This document shows, one piece after another, positions 10,829-21,900 of a DNA stretch of 64,000 nucleotides. Position numbers and translations under genes: made by a program. The stretch spans positions 30,927,444 to 30,991,443 of the forward strand of contig NC_079209.1 of the NCBI RefSeq assembly GCF_026745355.1. The letters are read 5' to 3'. The notes under the pieces are model-generated. The model saw only the letters and a list, made by a program, of their open reading frames with translations. It was not told where the DNA came from and did no database searches. The DNA is from Beta vulgaris subsp. vulgaris (lineage: Eukaryota; Streptophyta; Magnoliopsida; Caryophyllales; Amaranthaceae). Positions within the stretch are counted from its first letter, which is position 1, and every line of letters begins with the position of its first letter.

Positions 10829-11956
10829 AGCACCCAGCTAAATTGTAATCTTTTCCTAATGCATTACAATGAAAAAGTAGAATGTAGACATGTACCTTGA
10901 CTATCCGTCAAGCAAACTTCATATAATACAATTCTACTTCTCTATGACTTTGTTTTAATTGTTTGCTTAAGTTACATACTAACGTCAAAAGCTAACTAAT
11001 TTTCCAAAGCAAAAAGACAATGCACCTTTCATTGGGAGTTCGGCTGAACATGTTATCATTCTTAAACGGATAAAACATGTCAGATTTGGCCGATTGTTTT
11101 CTTAAAGAGTTAAACATCTCCTGAACAAGGTCGGCTGGAAATAAGACGCCTTAGTAAAGGTATCTTACTGTCCGTCCAAAAGCCACAAAACTTCGAAATA
11201 ACAACCTTAGTAAAGGAACAAGTTATTTTATGATTTCACAAAGATGGACGAGGTTTTCCGAAGAATCAGTTCGTCCAACTATCATTCAGACGAGTTGCTC
11301 TCCAAAGAGGCAGCCCGTCAGAATATTAGCCTGGACGAGTTGCTTCTGGCATAAAACGCTCGTCCTAGTTGTTTAAAAATTATCTTCTTAACTCCTTCTT
11401 GAACAGGGAAAAGTTATAAAAACTCTTCGTCCAAGAAGGGGGCATATAGGGACATAATTTATAAAATGACTAAGTCTTTGTCCAAAGACGAACGACACCC
11501 AGGGTCTGGCCGAGCAAACTTTTATACTTAAAATCCAAAAAGTAAAAGCAAGTCTTTGCTTGAGCATCTGGTTATGAACGTCCAGAAAAGAGCTACTGAG
11601 TCAGATCAGAATGATTGACGAGATTATTTTATACTTGGCTTTAATGATAGTACTAGAAGAAATCGGCCAAAAGAGTTGATTAGACCAGCCAAATATTAAG
11701 ACGAATTACTTTTATACTTGAACATTGATGAATGTTGTAAGTATAATCGGCCAAAATGTTATGACGAACTACTTTTGTACTTGGTATAATCATGGAATTG
11801 TAAGACAATGCGTCCAAAACAGTAAAGCATAGAACAACAGAGATTGAAAAAGTTAGCTTCCCATAAATATAAAAAGATGATTACAACCTAAATTCATCTA
11901 AGTACAAAAGGAGGAAAAAGTTACAAGTGGCTCACAGCCAAGATACACAAAAAGAA
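10829..11956. other. Non-coding spacer of the Tat element with hairpin motifs
   Basis: Long spacer between integrase and the antisense gene. It is rich in GGACG/CGTCC and CGGCC words. Between about 11245 and 11370 are three imperfect hairpins of the GACGAG-TTGC...CGTCC type, like those at 13422-13710. No gene on either strand. Confidence 0.7.
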
Positions 11957-13720
11957 CTAGGCGGCAGGAGGATCGTTGTCCTCTTCGTCCTGGGCCTCTG
12001 CATTGTCCTCTCCCTCTTCATCCTCAGAGGATTCTTCAAAGACGGGAGGTTCTGCTTTAGTTATGGTGGCCTTATGCAAGGCTTCTTGGAATTCCAGCCG
12101 ACGAGCATATCTGGGGATATCCTCCTCCTCGGCCATCATCTCAAAAGCCTTCACCGCCCATTCTTTTGAGGTATCTATGATGGTGTTCATAGCCTCTTTG
12201 GCGCCGGCAATTGTCTCTGCAACCTCAGTTCGAAGGGCTTGGTTTTTGACCTTCAGGACGAGGTTTTCCTTGAAGAAATCGGCAGCCATAGTCATGGCTG
12301 AATTCCTCTCGTCCGTCAGAACACGTTCCAACGAAGCCCGTTCGTCTATCATCTCCGTCAACCGAAGAAGATAGACTTTGATCTGAGACTCCAGCTCAGC
12401 CGACCTTTTTTCCAAAGCAACTTTGGTTTGCTGGTGCAACACCTCTTGCTCGGAAATGACGAACTGAGCATGGTCGGCGGCCGCAGTTACGTCATGGACG
12501 AGCTTTTTATTCTCTTTTCTGAGCTCCTTCGCCCAGTCTTCTGTTATCATGCTGCGAGCAAAAAGCTGAAAACATAAAAGGATAGGGCATGTCAGGACGG
12601 ATAATAAAAAAGTAAATGAAGACCAAGTAAAAAGCATAAGCGTCCGAAGAGGAAAGAATGTACCTCGGCAGCAAGCTGAGACATGTAACCTACATGCCCA
12701 GACGATGCTCCCCTTAACCCCTTGATATAAGTTTCGGGAAAGCACTTGAACAGCTCCGTCTTGAGCTTCTCACGATCAGACGACGACATCTTTCCAAAGG
12801 CTGGAGAAGATTCATCGTCAGAGAGGCTAGGGGAGCCGACAACAGCAGGACCCTTCCCTTTATCTGAAAGGTTAGACTCGTCAGTACACCTGATGGGAAT
12901 AACCACGGTCTGTTTGTTGGACGGACTCATCGGACGCCCGCCAACCCGTAGTGTTCTAACTACGTTGGAATAGTAGGACTCACCAGAAGAACGGGAAGCC
13001 GTCCTATAAGCGGCCGGCATCTGGCCTACCAGTTGGGCCACTGGCCCAGAAAAGGCGGATCCGTCCACAGCCGCGTCCGGCTTGGAAGATTGTTCAGCGT
13101 CGTCCAGAATGACAACCTCGTCAGGTTGCGAAGAATCGGGTTGCTCAGCCGGACCAGTATAGGCCACCAGGGCTCGAGAGTCAACTTCAGCTGGCTCCTC
13201 TTTGGCCTCCTCCTTGGCCGGAAGGTCGATCACGACCTTGGGAACCGGCCGAGTGGTCTTCTTCCTCTTAGCAGTAAAACCCTTTGCCTTTTTGGGGAGG
13301 GGCTTCACTGGTGCCTGCTGGCCGTTTCTTTGCAGCGGCTTTCTCGGCCAGAGCTTTTGAAGTTGGGGCATTTTTCTGAAAAAAAAGAAAAGATTGAAAT
13401 GCTCGTCAAGATATCAATCAGGACGAATTGATCCTCAAATAAGCAACTCGTCCAACACTATTCTAGACGGACTGCCCCTCGAAGAGGCAAACCGTCAAGA
13501 TATCAACCAGGACGGGTTGCTGTTCAGATGAGTAACTCGTCCTATGCTAACCAGACGGACTGTCCCCTAAGAGGCAAGCCGTCAAGAATTCAACTAGCCG
13601 AGTTGCTTCTTGGGAAGTTAGCTCGTCCTGTGTTTCTCTGGACGAATTGCCCCATGGGTAGACAAGTCGTCCAGGCACCATCTTGACGGGTTACCCTCCA
13701 AAGTAGCAGACCGGCCGGCT

Positions 13721-13758
<38 letters not shown>

Positions 13759-15197
13759 GATACATATACAAAGCTACCAAGGTGTCGGCCCTCTTTTCGG
13801 CACCTGACTTGCTGTACTCCTTCCATAGAGTGTCCGCAAATCTGGATGAGCTCATATCTCCTATCCAAGACTTCCTAGTTGCTCCTGGCTGAATCTGAAA
13901 GAGAGAAAACAAATGTTGGACGAATGATAATTAATTCTAGAAATTTGTACTTGGAAGATTCTCAGTTGATATACCTCTGTCCTCGTCCTGCCTTAAGCCG
14001 GCAGCGACCAGGAAGTTGTCATGGTAAAACATTTCCTTAAAAGGAATCCAATTGGACGGACCTTTGAAAGAAACATCTTCCATAGTATACTCCGAAACCC
14101 GGAAGTACTCCACCATCTCTTCGGCAGAGTTACTCTCCAGTTCCAGTATGAGGCCATCCGTCCAGTATTTGTGGTTGTCCGGCTAAAATACCGAAGACGG
14201 TTTGCCACCGCTTTACTGGGCGCCTGGACAAAGAGGAACTCGCCCTTCCATGAGTGCATCTTGGAAGTCTTATCCCAAGACGTCAAGAATCCTTGACGGT
14301 TGCACACGCTCAGCCAGCTTCCTTCAATGGTCCTAGGGACCTTGGCGACGTAGTAATATGGGTGAAAGCGGCCAGAGAAGGGTCCTTTCCCTTTAAATTG
14401 CAGACGGCCAGAAAGGTAAGAATGTTTTGCCAAGAGTTAGGGGCAAGCTGGTTATGTCCTATGCCGTAATACTGAAGAAGTTGGCTGATGAAAGGGTGAA
14501 GGGGAAAGCGCAGGCCGGCATCTAATGCCAGCCGATAAACTGCAAAATGGCCTGGAGGAGCACTGAAAATAGTGTCCTCTCGGCCGGGAAGTACAAAGTG
14601 GTAGCCAGGCATGGGCATTGCCACCGAAAAAGGACTAAGGTCCGAGCCTAATCGTCCTAACCATGTGTTGTCGGCCAGGATGAACCTAGGGTCAGAAAGG
14701 GGACCTAGCCGCCGTCTTATTTCAGACGAAGTGGTTGATGGCTCCTCTGAGCCACTAGCAGGGTCAGAAGAGCTAGCCGTCCTTGGCTCATCTGAGATCG
14801 TCCTATGTATGGACGGGCTGGCTTCTGGAGAGCCCCTGACTTCTGGTTCCTCCTCGGCATGTTCAGGAGAAGGAGTGTGGTAGGCAGGACGAGCGCTTTG
14901 GGTCTCTCGTTCTCCTTCGGCCGGAATTCGCCCAGTGGATTCCTCCCTTTCAGAGCTAGAGGCCGGCATGGTTACCCCTCTTCTGATGCGAGCCGTTTGC
15001 TTGACGCGCGCCAGATTACCCTGCACAGGTAAAGACTGGGTCGTCTGACTTTGCCGTCCATGGCTAAAGATAAAGAATGCATGCCCGGCCAAGATAGGAC
15101 CAACTCTAGAAGATGCCGAGGAAGTTAGGCCCTCTGTTCTAGGGTTAGCACCAACCCGTGAGCGGCCGGAATTGTTCGAGGAAGAGGACGAATCCAT
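11957..15197 (-). CDS. Antisense gene of the Tat element (Transposase_28/PF04195-like with coiled-coil C-terminus)
   Basis: It reads from an ATG at 15197 to a TAG at 11957-11959 on the minus strand, opposite to gag-pol. Exon 1 (to about 13980) has a Ser/Pro/Glu-rich, probably disordered N-terminus, then a compact domain with RFPLHPFISQLLQYYGI and NSWQNILTFLAVC, the pattern of the family Pfam calls putative gypsy-type transposon (PF04195). Later exons lie at about 13776-13891, 12661-13377 and 11957-12562, each with GT..AG-compatible edges; the last is a long Glu/Lys/Ala coiled coil with an acidic tail. Shifts near 14400 and 14180 break exon 1. Extra antisense ORFs are known in Tat elements; their function is not established. 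The exon model is mine. Confidence 0.7.
13422..13710. repeat. Array of about seven imperfect ~31-base hairpins
   Basis: Consecutive units of the form GACGRRYTGC-loop-GCAARYCGTC lie at 13422-13453, 13466-13496, 13511-13542, 13554-13583, 13597-13628, 13641-13671 and, weaker, 13685-13716. They are separated by about 10-15 bases. The two arms complement each other while unit sequences differ, so pairing looks better conserved than sequence. The array falls in an intron of the antisense gene. Confidence 0.75.
13722..13755. repeat. Poly(A) tract, 34 A
   Basis: Uninterrupted A-run on the plus strand, directly after the hairpin array and within the antisense gene's second intron, where it reads as a T-run. 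Confidence 0.95.
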
Positions 15198-15605
15198 TTT
15201 CTTAAAATATGTGTGCAATCAAGAAAAGAGTTGAGAATATACCTGTAGAAGAAAATTCGGACGAATGTTGAAGATGACTTGAAACCTCGGACGAGCAAAA
15301 CACCAATAGCAAGAGCTTGGACGGGGTTGTTCTTCTCTCTAAAAAGTTCAGTAAAAATTTGCAGAGTCTCTCTCTCTAGAAAATTTCTCAGCAAAGTTAA
15401 AATGATTCCAGGAGCGACTAAGGCACATATTTATAGAGGGGTGAAAATGACCCCCTCATCCGGTAAAAGTAACCGTTGTTCATAGGAAGTTGACCTGTGG
15501 AGACCGGCAAAATGGCGCCTCTTTTTTGAAAAAGAGAAGAGCAGTTCCAGGTCGGTTAAAAGAGGAAGATTAACCGTCTTGGCGCCCAAAAGATAATAAC
15601 TCCCT

Positions 15606-15620
15606 CTTTTAAGGGGCAAA
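15606..15620 (+). other. Polypurine tract of the Tat element
   Basis: CTTTTAAGGGGCAAA ends directly at the 3' LTR, where plus-strand DNA synthesis would be primed. Confidence 0.75.
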
Positions 15621-16248
15621 TGTTGTAGCCTAAAAAATAAACGGCTCTGGTACTGACACGTGGCTCATCTGAGCCCTACATGTGGCATAATGCAGGGGAA
15701 TAAAAGTACAAAAGGGCCTGAAGGTGACAGGCCTAAAAGTACGTTTCTCTGAAACGTACTAAAAAGACCTTCTTCTGGCCCCAAAAACTGTACTTAGGCC
15801 CAGAAGTCTGATTTACACCTTTATATGAAAGTGAGGTGTACTGACCAGTTAACAGCTGCCACGTGTCCCAAAACTTTGATTAGCCAATCAGATGCTCCCA
15901 AATTAGGGTGACATCAAGGCACAGCAGTCATTTCAAACAGTATAAATAGTCCTTGATTTCAGGGTGAAAGGTACGTTTTTCAGAGCATAGTACTGTTACT
16001 CTGTCATAAATTTTCTCTCTCTCTCTCTACTTTCTCTCTCTAAAAGTTCCTTTACATCCCTGATATCTGACTTAAGCATCGGAGGGGGAAATACCACCCA
16101 AACCTCCAGGGTGGGTCCCTTTTTGTGCAGGTTGCTGGTCAGGAGTTTGCTTCGGGATTTGAACCAATCATTGTTGCACAAGTCTCCAGTTCTAAGAACC
16201 CATCTTTGGGAGTTGTGATATCAATTGCTAGTTTTACACTGCATAACA
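15621..16248 (+). repeat. 3' LTR of the Tat element
   Basis: 628 bases, almost identical to 4375-5005. Differences I see are a few substitutions near the 3' end (for example CACAGCA versus CACTGCA) and several single-base length changes, mostly in short homopolymers. Confidence 0.95.
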
Positions 16249-16318
16249 CTTCTAACACTTTATATGCCTAGATTTCTATGTGGTCTATACTGCCACGAGA
16301 TGCGATGGTTACTAATAA

Positions 16319-16836
16319 GAGCATGTATAATGGGGCTCGGGCTTTCCAACAGTCCAACGACTCCAAGGAAAGAGAAAATGTCTTTTGGAAGAGATACCAT
16401 TTGAGAGAAATGAAATATGACTCTCCATTGCCCCAACCAATCAATTGGTGACACATGACACAAAGGAATGAGTTTCATTAATTAACATGGGTACCATTAC
16501 ATAGTGAAATATACCTATGCTACTCAGACACGCATTAAATATATACTCGGATACAGGTGTCTAAACGTCCGACTCAACTATTTTGTAAAAAAAAGTCAAG
16601 TTTTAGTTTAAAATTGAAGTATCCAAGTGATGTATCATGACGGATATGACACAACACGACACAACACCCAATTTTTGAGGTAAATGAAGAGGTCTAAGTA
16701 AGATAAAGATATACAATAGAGAACTCTTTAAGAAACTTTATTGTTGTTGGTGTTTTTCAGATATAGTTTTTGAAAGTAACTTGAAGAGATAATATTGGAG
16801 AATTCATTGTAGAGTCATTACCATTATACATGCTCT
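16319..16836. mobile_element. PIF/Harbinger-like TIR element (tentative)
   Basis: GAGCATGTATAATGG at 16319 is exactly inverted as CCATTATACATGCTC ending at about 16836. GAGCATG-type ends occur in Harbinger/Tourist elements. A 3-base target duplication cannot be read with confidence. It encloses the fragment at 16514-16690. Confidence 0.45.
16514..16690 (+). mobile_element. Truncated end of the CTAYGTTACTC TIR family
   Basis: CCTATGCTACTCAGACACG and the following CGGATACAGGTGTC resemble the terminal region of the complete element at 17034-18689. No matching right end is nearby, so it is read as a decayed fragment. Confidence 0.45.
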
Positions 16837-17671
16837 CAAGGTTGTTCTATAAGGGAATTTCAACTTCCTGTCACAACCTTTGTTTCACATATCACTCCGC
16901 AGCATGATCTCGGTGTAATAGCCGCTAATTTAATACTAAAACTTTTGAGTGTATTGATAAGAGATAAGTTTACACTTTTAATCAAGTCATCATAAAAATT
17001 TTAAACCTCTAATTTCTATACAATGGTACAAGACTACGTTACTCCGACACCCTGTTCTACCTCATGTGTCGTGTGTCGACTCGACACGACGCGCGACACG
17101 CCTGGAAATGGGTGTCGATATGCGTATCAGAAAAGTGTCGCGTACCAGACACCCATTTGGGAAAAGTGAGAAAGAAATGCATAGAGAAAAGGGGGAACAA
17201 TTACCTAATTCACTGCACTTGCCTTCAAAATTTGTAATTTAGGGCATGGTATCGGTCATAGTAGTCGAGTTGAGTTGAAATTTGCCAGAAAAACTCGCCG
17301 TAAAATTTCTGCCATTACTGATTAACAGAAGAACCAGAGAGAGGGAAAAGGGAGAGGAAAGATGGCGTGATGGGGAAGATGAAGAGTGTATTGCTTTAGT
17401 CCTTGGGACTTGGGTGCAACAAAAAATAAAATAAATGTGTGTGGACAGCTGTAAAGGACTAAAGGTGAACTGAATTCAATTTTTTAGTCAACTTTCCTTT
17501 TATTTTAATGTTGATGACTTATGAGTTCTTTTTCTTTTTAAATTTTTTTTTCCCAACTACATCTCCCACGTGACCTCTCTTCCTCTTTCTTTTCTTCTCC
17601 TTTTTAAAAATTCACTCTTTTTTTTTCATTTTTTGTATAGTATATGAGTGTTTAATAAAATTAAATTTATA

Positions 17672-18472
17672 TCTATACAAATATATTAAAAGGCGTGCGA
17701 ACGAACGCCTATGTGCCACGTGGCACTCTCCTCGAATTTCTAATGCAAAAGCTTTATGCTCATGTGTACTCCTCACATTAAAAAAAAAAAGTAAAAGTGC
17801 AAGGTATCGAACACGTGACCTTTGAAATGAAAAGTAAGAGTTTAACCATCAATACACTATGACTTTGTTGTTTAATGTTTCAAATAAAATATGATAAAGG
17901 CTTGTAATAATTGTAGTTAACTAAAAAGAATTAACAAGTATATACTCCTTCCATTTTTTTAATTGCTACATTGTTGTATGCACAATAATTTATGCAATGT
18001 CACTTTCAAGCTTTTTGGAGTGTACTTTTTGATCCATTTAATGTAAGATAACGAGAAAAAGTGAAAAACTTGTATTTTTGGGTGGAAAAAGAGAAGACAA
18101 ATATAAAAGTATTACTTTATGGTAGACCAAGTACCCGAAATAAGTAAAATGTAGCAATTAAAAATAAACAATCATTTAAGAAAAATGTAGCAATTAAAAA
18201 AAGTGGAGGGAGTACATCTTTAACACTCTTATTACCGTAACTTACAAGAGAATATCGATATCATATTCTCCTACCACAATTCCTTCTAAAGTATTGTTTT
18301 CAAACTCAAAGCTTTCATTTTTTTTTTTTTTACTTATCACGTCGTCACGTGAATTTTTCAATTTTTTAATGGACAAAAAATACGAAAAGTAGCAAAATAA
18401 ATTACAACATGAAAAATAATAACATTTTTGTTAATTAACTGACCCGAGGCATCGCCCGGGGAAAAGAACTAG
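17672..18472 (+). mobile_element. Non-autonomous Helitron
   Basis: Starts TCTATACAAATATATTAAAA directly after an A (17671) and ends with a GC-rich hairpin (CCCGAGGC-ATC-GCCCGGG, one bulged A), then AAAAGAACTAG at 18472 followed by T. TC start, hairpin, CTRR end and A|T insertion are the Helitron hallmarks. No ORF; it hosts a Stowaway MITE. Confidence 0.85.
17945..18212. mobile_element. Stowaway-like MITE
   Basis: CTCCTTCCATTTTTTTAATTGC at the left and its inverse GCAATTAAAAAAAGTGGAGGGAG at the right, flanked by TA (17943-17944, 18213-18214). Same family as 3758-4035. Non-coding, inside the Helitron at 17672-18472. Confidence 0.9.
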
Positions 18473-18946
18473 TACATTTTAAAAAAGAGATAATTTTAAA
18501 ATTATTTTTTTATCAAAATAAAGTGTCAGGAAATTAATTCCGACACTTTCAATGATAGACATGTCTAGAGTATTGGTCAAGACACTTTCTTGACCGTGTC
18601 GCCGTATCGGCCAAATTTTTGAAGTAGGGTGTCGGATCCTCCGATCCCTACTTGGATACGACACCCGTGTCCGTGTCGGAGTAACATAGGTACAAGATAA
18701 GTTTCTAAGAACGTTATGTTCCAAAACTCTCGAATTTGTCAATTAGCACCACAATCCCCACAATGCAACACCCAAAAGATGTGCTTCCTCAAATTACTAT
18801 TATCGCATTTTTTCTTCTTGAGTCCTAATCTCAGTCTCCTATAGATAGGTTTTTTCAAGTTTATACAGGCAAAATAGATATAGACAAGCATGATCCGCCA
18901 AACACCAGAAGTAGAAAGAAATGAAATAGTGGAAGATACGGCATAC

Positions 18947-21900
18947 CGATTGCCAAAGAAACTGGATGAAGGCCATACTTTTCTGCTATTTTAAGGTATT
19001 CCTGCAGTAAAAGAGAAGGATTGAAGAACAACTCTAGGTGTGAACACTTCACTGCCAAGACTTAGTAGCACACCCATAAAATTACGGAATATACTACTAC
19101 TTTGTGTAGCTAAGTTTTGTCAAGAAATAATTATTAATAGCAAGACAATGTGCAGCTTTTAAGAAAACAATAATATTCATGGTGACACCAATTATTTTTG
19201 CTTTTGCTTAGGACTTAACCAACATATTTCATATCCATGATATATTGAACATTCTACTACTTTGTCCCCAGCAGCAAGATAATTATTTCATATCCCATCA
19301 TTAGTAGCAGGACAATGTGCAGCTGTTTAAATTCAACAAGATTCATGGTCAAACCATTAATTTTTGCATGTTGCATTCACGAACTGTTATCCAACATAAG
19401 GTTTGAGCGGCAGAACAGATTACAAACAAGAATAAAATAGTGCTTTGAGATCTGAGAAGAAACCATACCCTCGTGGCTGCCCTTGTAGCAGCACTGGAAA
19501 GGTTATACCTAGATTCCCCCTCTGAATATCTTCCTGTTAGCCAATAAAGCAAATAATCAATATACGTTTAAAAGTCTCCATAAAATCATATGAAGAATTA
19601 GAAGATATACCTCGAAAAAGATTCAATCGAGCATTTTCTGGACCTCCATCACCTGCAAAGTATTTACCAGACAGTATGCCCATAGCCAAAGGACTGTAGG
19701 CCAACAAGAAGATCCTGCCAAGGTTGAACAGGAAAGGAGCAGTAAACATTCGGGCTGAAGCAATTTTAACAGCAGCAATGAAAGATGGCCAAGACGAGGT
19801 AGCAGCCTATACATACAAGGGACAGATGTAACTTATTAAGTTGTGCGCTTAACAATCAAGGGGAAAATTAAAAGATCTATGGTAAGTTGCAACAGTAAGT
19901 AGTCGGCTAATACTCACATGTCACATCCACCATCACCTTTAGCAGTTACAAATTATTTTTCAAAGTTTTAATCATAAAAATACCCATCAGACATCATTCT
20001 CAGATGGATTAATTCATAGGAAAAAGTTCCTTCTCAATGAACAGGTATCCAGTGTCTACTTCACAAGCACAGAGTTAAAATAACATAATACCTCTCATGA
20101 TGACAGCACTCAGCCAATGAAGAATCAAAAGTCCGGCAGAGTAAGCTGTATGAGTTCTGTTAGACCAAGATTCATTGTAAGGACACATTGCAGATTCAGA
20201 GCAGCAGATGAGAACAATAATCCCAAATTTCTTGCTAGAATTTTTTTTGCTACTGCTGTGTTTAATATAAAAAAAAATTTCAGACATGAGCATTATATAT
20301 ATCCAAAAGGCAAATAAAAAAAAATGAACAAAGAGATCCTGAATAAGCCACGTACAGGGACCGATGCTTTTTATTTTTTGGGTTTTGGGGGGGGGGGGGG
20401 GGGGGGGGGAGAAATAAACTCCTTTTTCTTATATCTCTATTTTATTGTGAGTTGGGGGGGAGGGGTGAACAGAACCTGCAAGGTAACAATTTTTGGAGAA
20501 CCATCAATTCTGTCAGCAACTTGTAGGAATTTCATCACACCATAGGGCGTTTCATTACTGAGTCCAGCATATCTGACCTAAAATCAAGAAAGTACCCCAA
20601 TGTGTAAGCAGCACATGCCATCCTGAGAAAAGTTTGACACAGAGCTTAAATTACAATCTACACCTTGCCAGCATCAACAGCTCTAGTGAGTGCATGGAGC
20701 TGTTCTTCTATAGGGGTAGAGCAATACTGCCTTCTTGGATCATATTCAATTTCTCCAAACATAGGGACATACCTAGAAAAGGAAGAAGTTATACATAACT
20801 ACCACATGGAATCACGATTTATTGTTCATGCAGGTGATTTCACCACCTAGAAATAAATTATGTCACCAATTATAATTAAGAGGAAAAAGAAGACAACATA
20901 CAAACCGATCAGGCCAGTGAATCTGATAAAGATCAATATAATCAGTTTGCAGGCGCAGTAGGCTGTACAATATTATTCAAAGCATATGTTAGAGCTTAAT
21001 AAACAAAACAAAAGAAGAAATGAAGGATGTACAATTTAAACATTGACAACCTTCAAGGAAAAAAAGTACAAAACAAAGGAAAAATGTGAAAGCAAGGAGG
21101 CTAAACCTATTATCTATGGCTTTCTCTATATTCTTAGCATCCAAACACTCTGGCCCTCCTCGAATCCAAGTCATCTGCCCAGAAGGCCCAGCAACCTGCA
21201 GATAAGAAAATTACTCACATCTATCCAAAAGCGAAAATAAATAAAGTTTGACAATTCAATAATTATGTTCTTATATGCAGAAACATGTTATGTAACCAGT
21301 TTGGTATAGTCCCTTTTGGGTGGATTTGGAATCTAAAGGTTCTGCCACCGTTAGGTAATGTCCCTTCTAGGTGGATTTGGAATCTAAAGATTCTGCCAAA
21401 GATTAAAATTTCACTAGAAGGTCTGTAGTAAAGACCTTCCACAAAAAAGAAAGATAAATTCTAAGCAAGATTGCCACCCATCAGGAATATGCTTTTTGCA
21501 ATCATCGTCAAAAAAGTAAGAAAGCACTAACCTACTTTAGCAATCCTTCCCCACCATACAGAAGCTGTCGTTTTCTAATTTCGAAGATGGGCTTAAATGG
21601 AAATCGCCAAACTCTAGAACATACGTTTGATGACGGAATTCACGAATTCAACAAGTTTAAGAAATCTAATAGGAAGGGGGACTTTAAAAGAACAGTATTT
21701 ATATGGTGTCTACATGTAATAATTACTAATTATCAAGTTGCAACACCACTTTCTAGATTGAGTAACTTGTATATTGAAATTATACGTCACCCGACTCCGA
21801 AAATTCCAATAGAATACTATGGTAAAAAAGTAAATAATTAGATAGTGAAGGAATTTCCGTTACTTTAACTTAATTTGTTGTTAAAACCATACTTAAATGT

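Larger units (their letters stand above)
4375..16248 (+). mobile_element. Full-length Tat-lineage Ty3/gypsy LTR retrotransposon
   Basis: An 11.9-kb element with LTRs at 4375-5005 and 15621-16248, both TGTTGTAGCC...GCATAACA, flanked by the 5-base target duplication CTTCT (4370-4374, 16249-16253). Internal order is primer-binding site, gag, protease, RT, RNase H, a second RNase H, integrase, a long spacer, an antisense gene and a polypurine tract. The double RNase H and the antisense gene place it in the Tat group of non-chromodomain gypsy elements. By eye the LTRs differ at only a few substitutions and a handful of single-base indels, so the insertion is young. Nevertheless gag-pol is broken by several single-base shifts. 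Confidence 0.95.
17034..18689. mobile_element. TIR DNA transposon with 8-base target duplication
   Basis: Ends are CTACGTTACTCCGACAC (17034) and its inverted partner GTGTCGGAGTAACATAG (18689). The 8 bases GTACAAGA occur immediately outside both ends (17026-17033, 18690-18697). One more outer base nearly extends this to 9, so hAT (8) versus Mutator (9) is not settled. Subterminal GACACG/CGTGTC words are frequent. No transposase. A Helitron and a Stowaway MITE are nested inside. Confidence 0.75.

Noticed and set aside
13422..13710. CRISPR-like array
   Set aside because: Spacing is roughly regular, but units are imperfect hairpins with different sequences and the context is a plant retrotransposon intron.
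13590..13912. Phe-rich open frames ending in a long Phe run
   Set aside because: The Phe run is the 34-base poly(A) tract read on the minus strand; only the exon-like part (about 13776-13891) was kept, in the antisense gene.
16319..16836. Firm Harbinger assignment
   Set aside because: TIRs match, but a TWA target duplication is not readable; listed only as tentative.
17781..17860. Second tRNA-like remnant (GCAAGGTATCGAACACGTGACC)
   Set aside because: It resembles a T-arm of a tRNA or SINE, but no cloverleaf can be completed.
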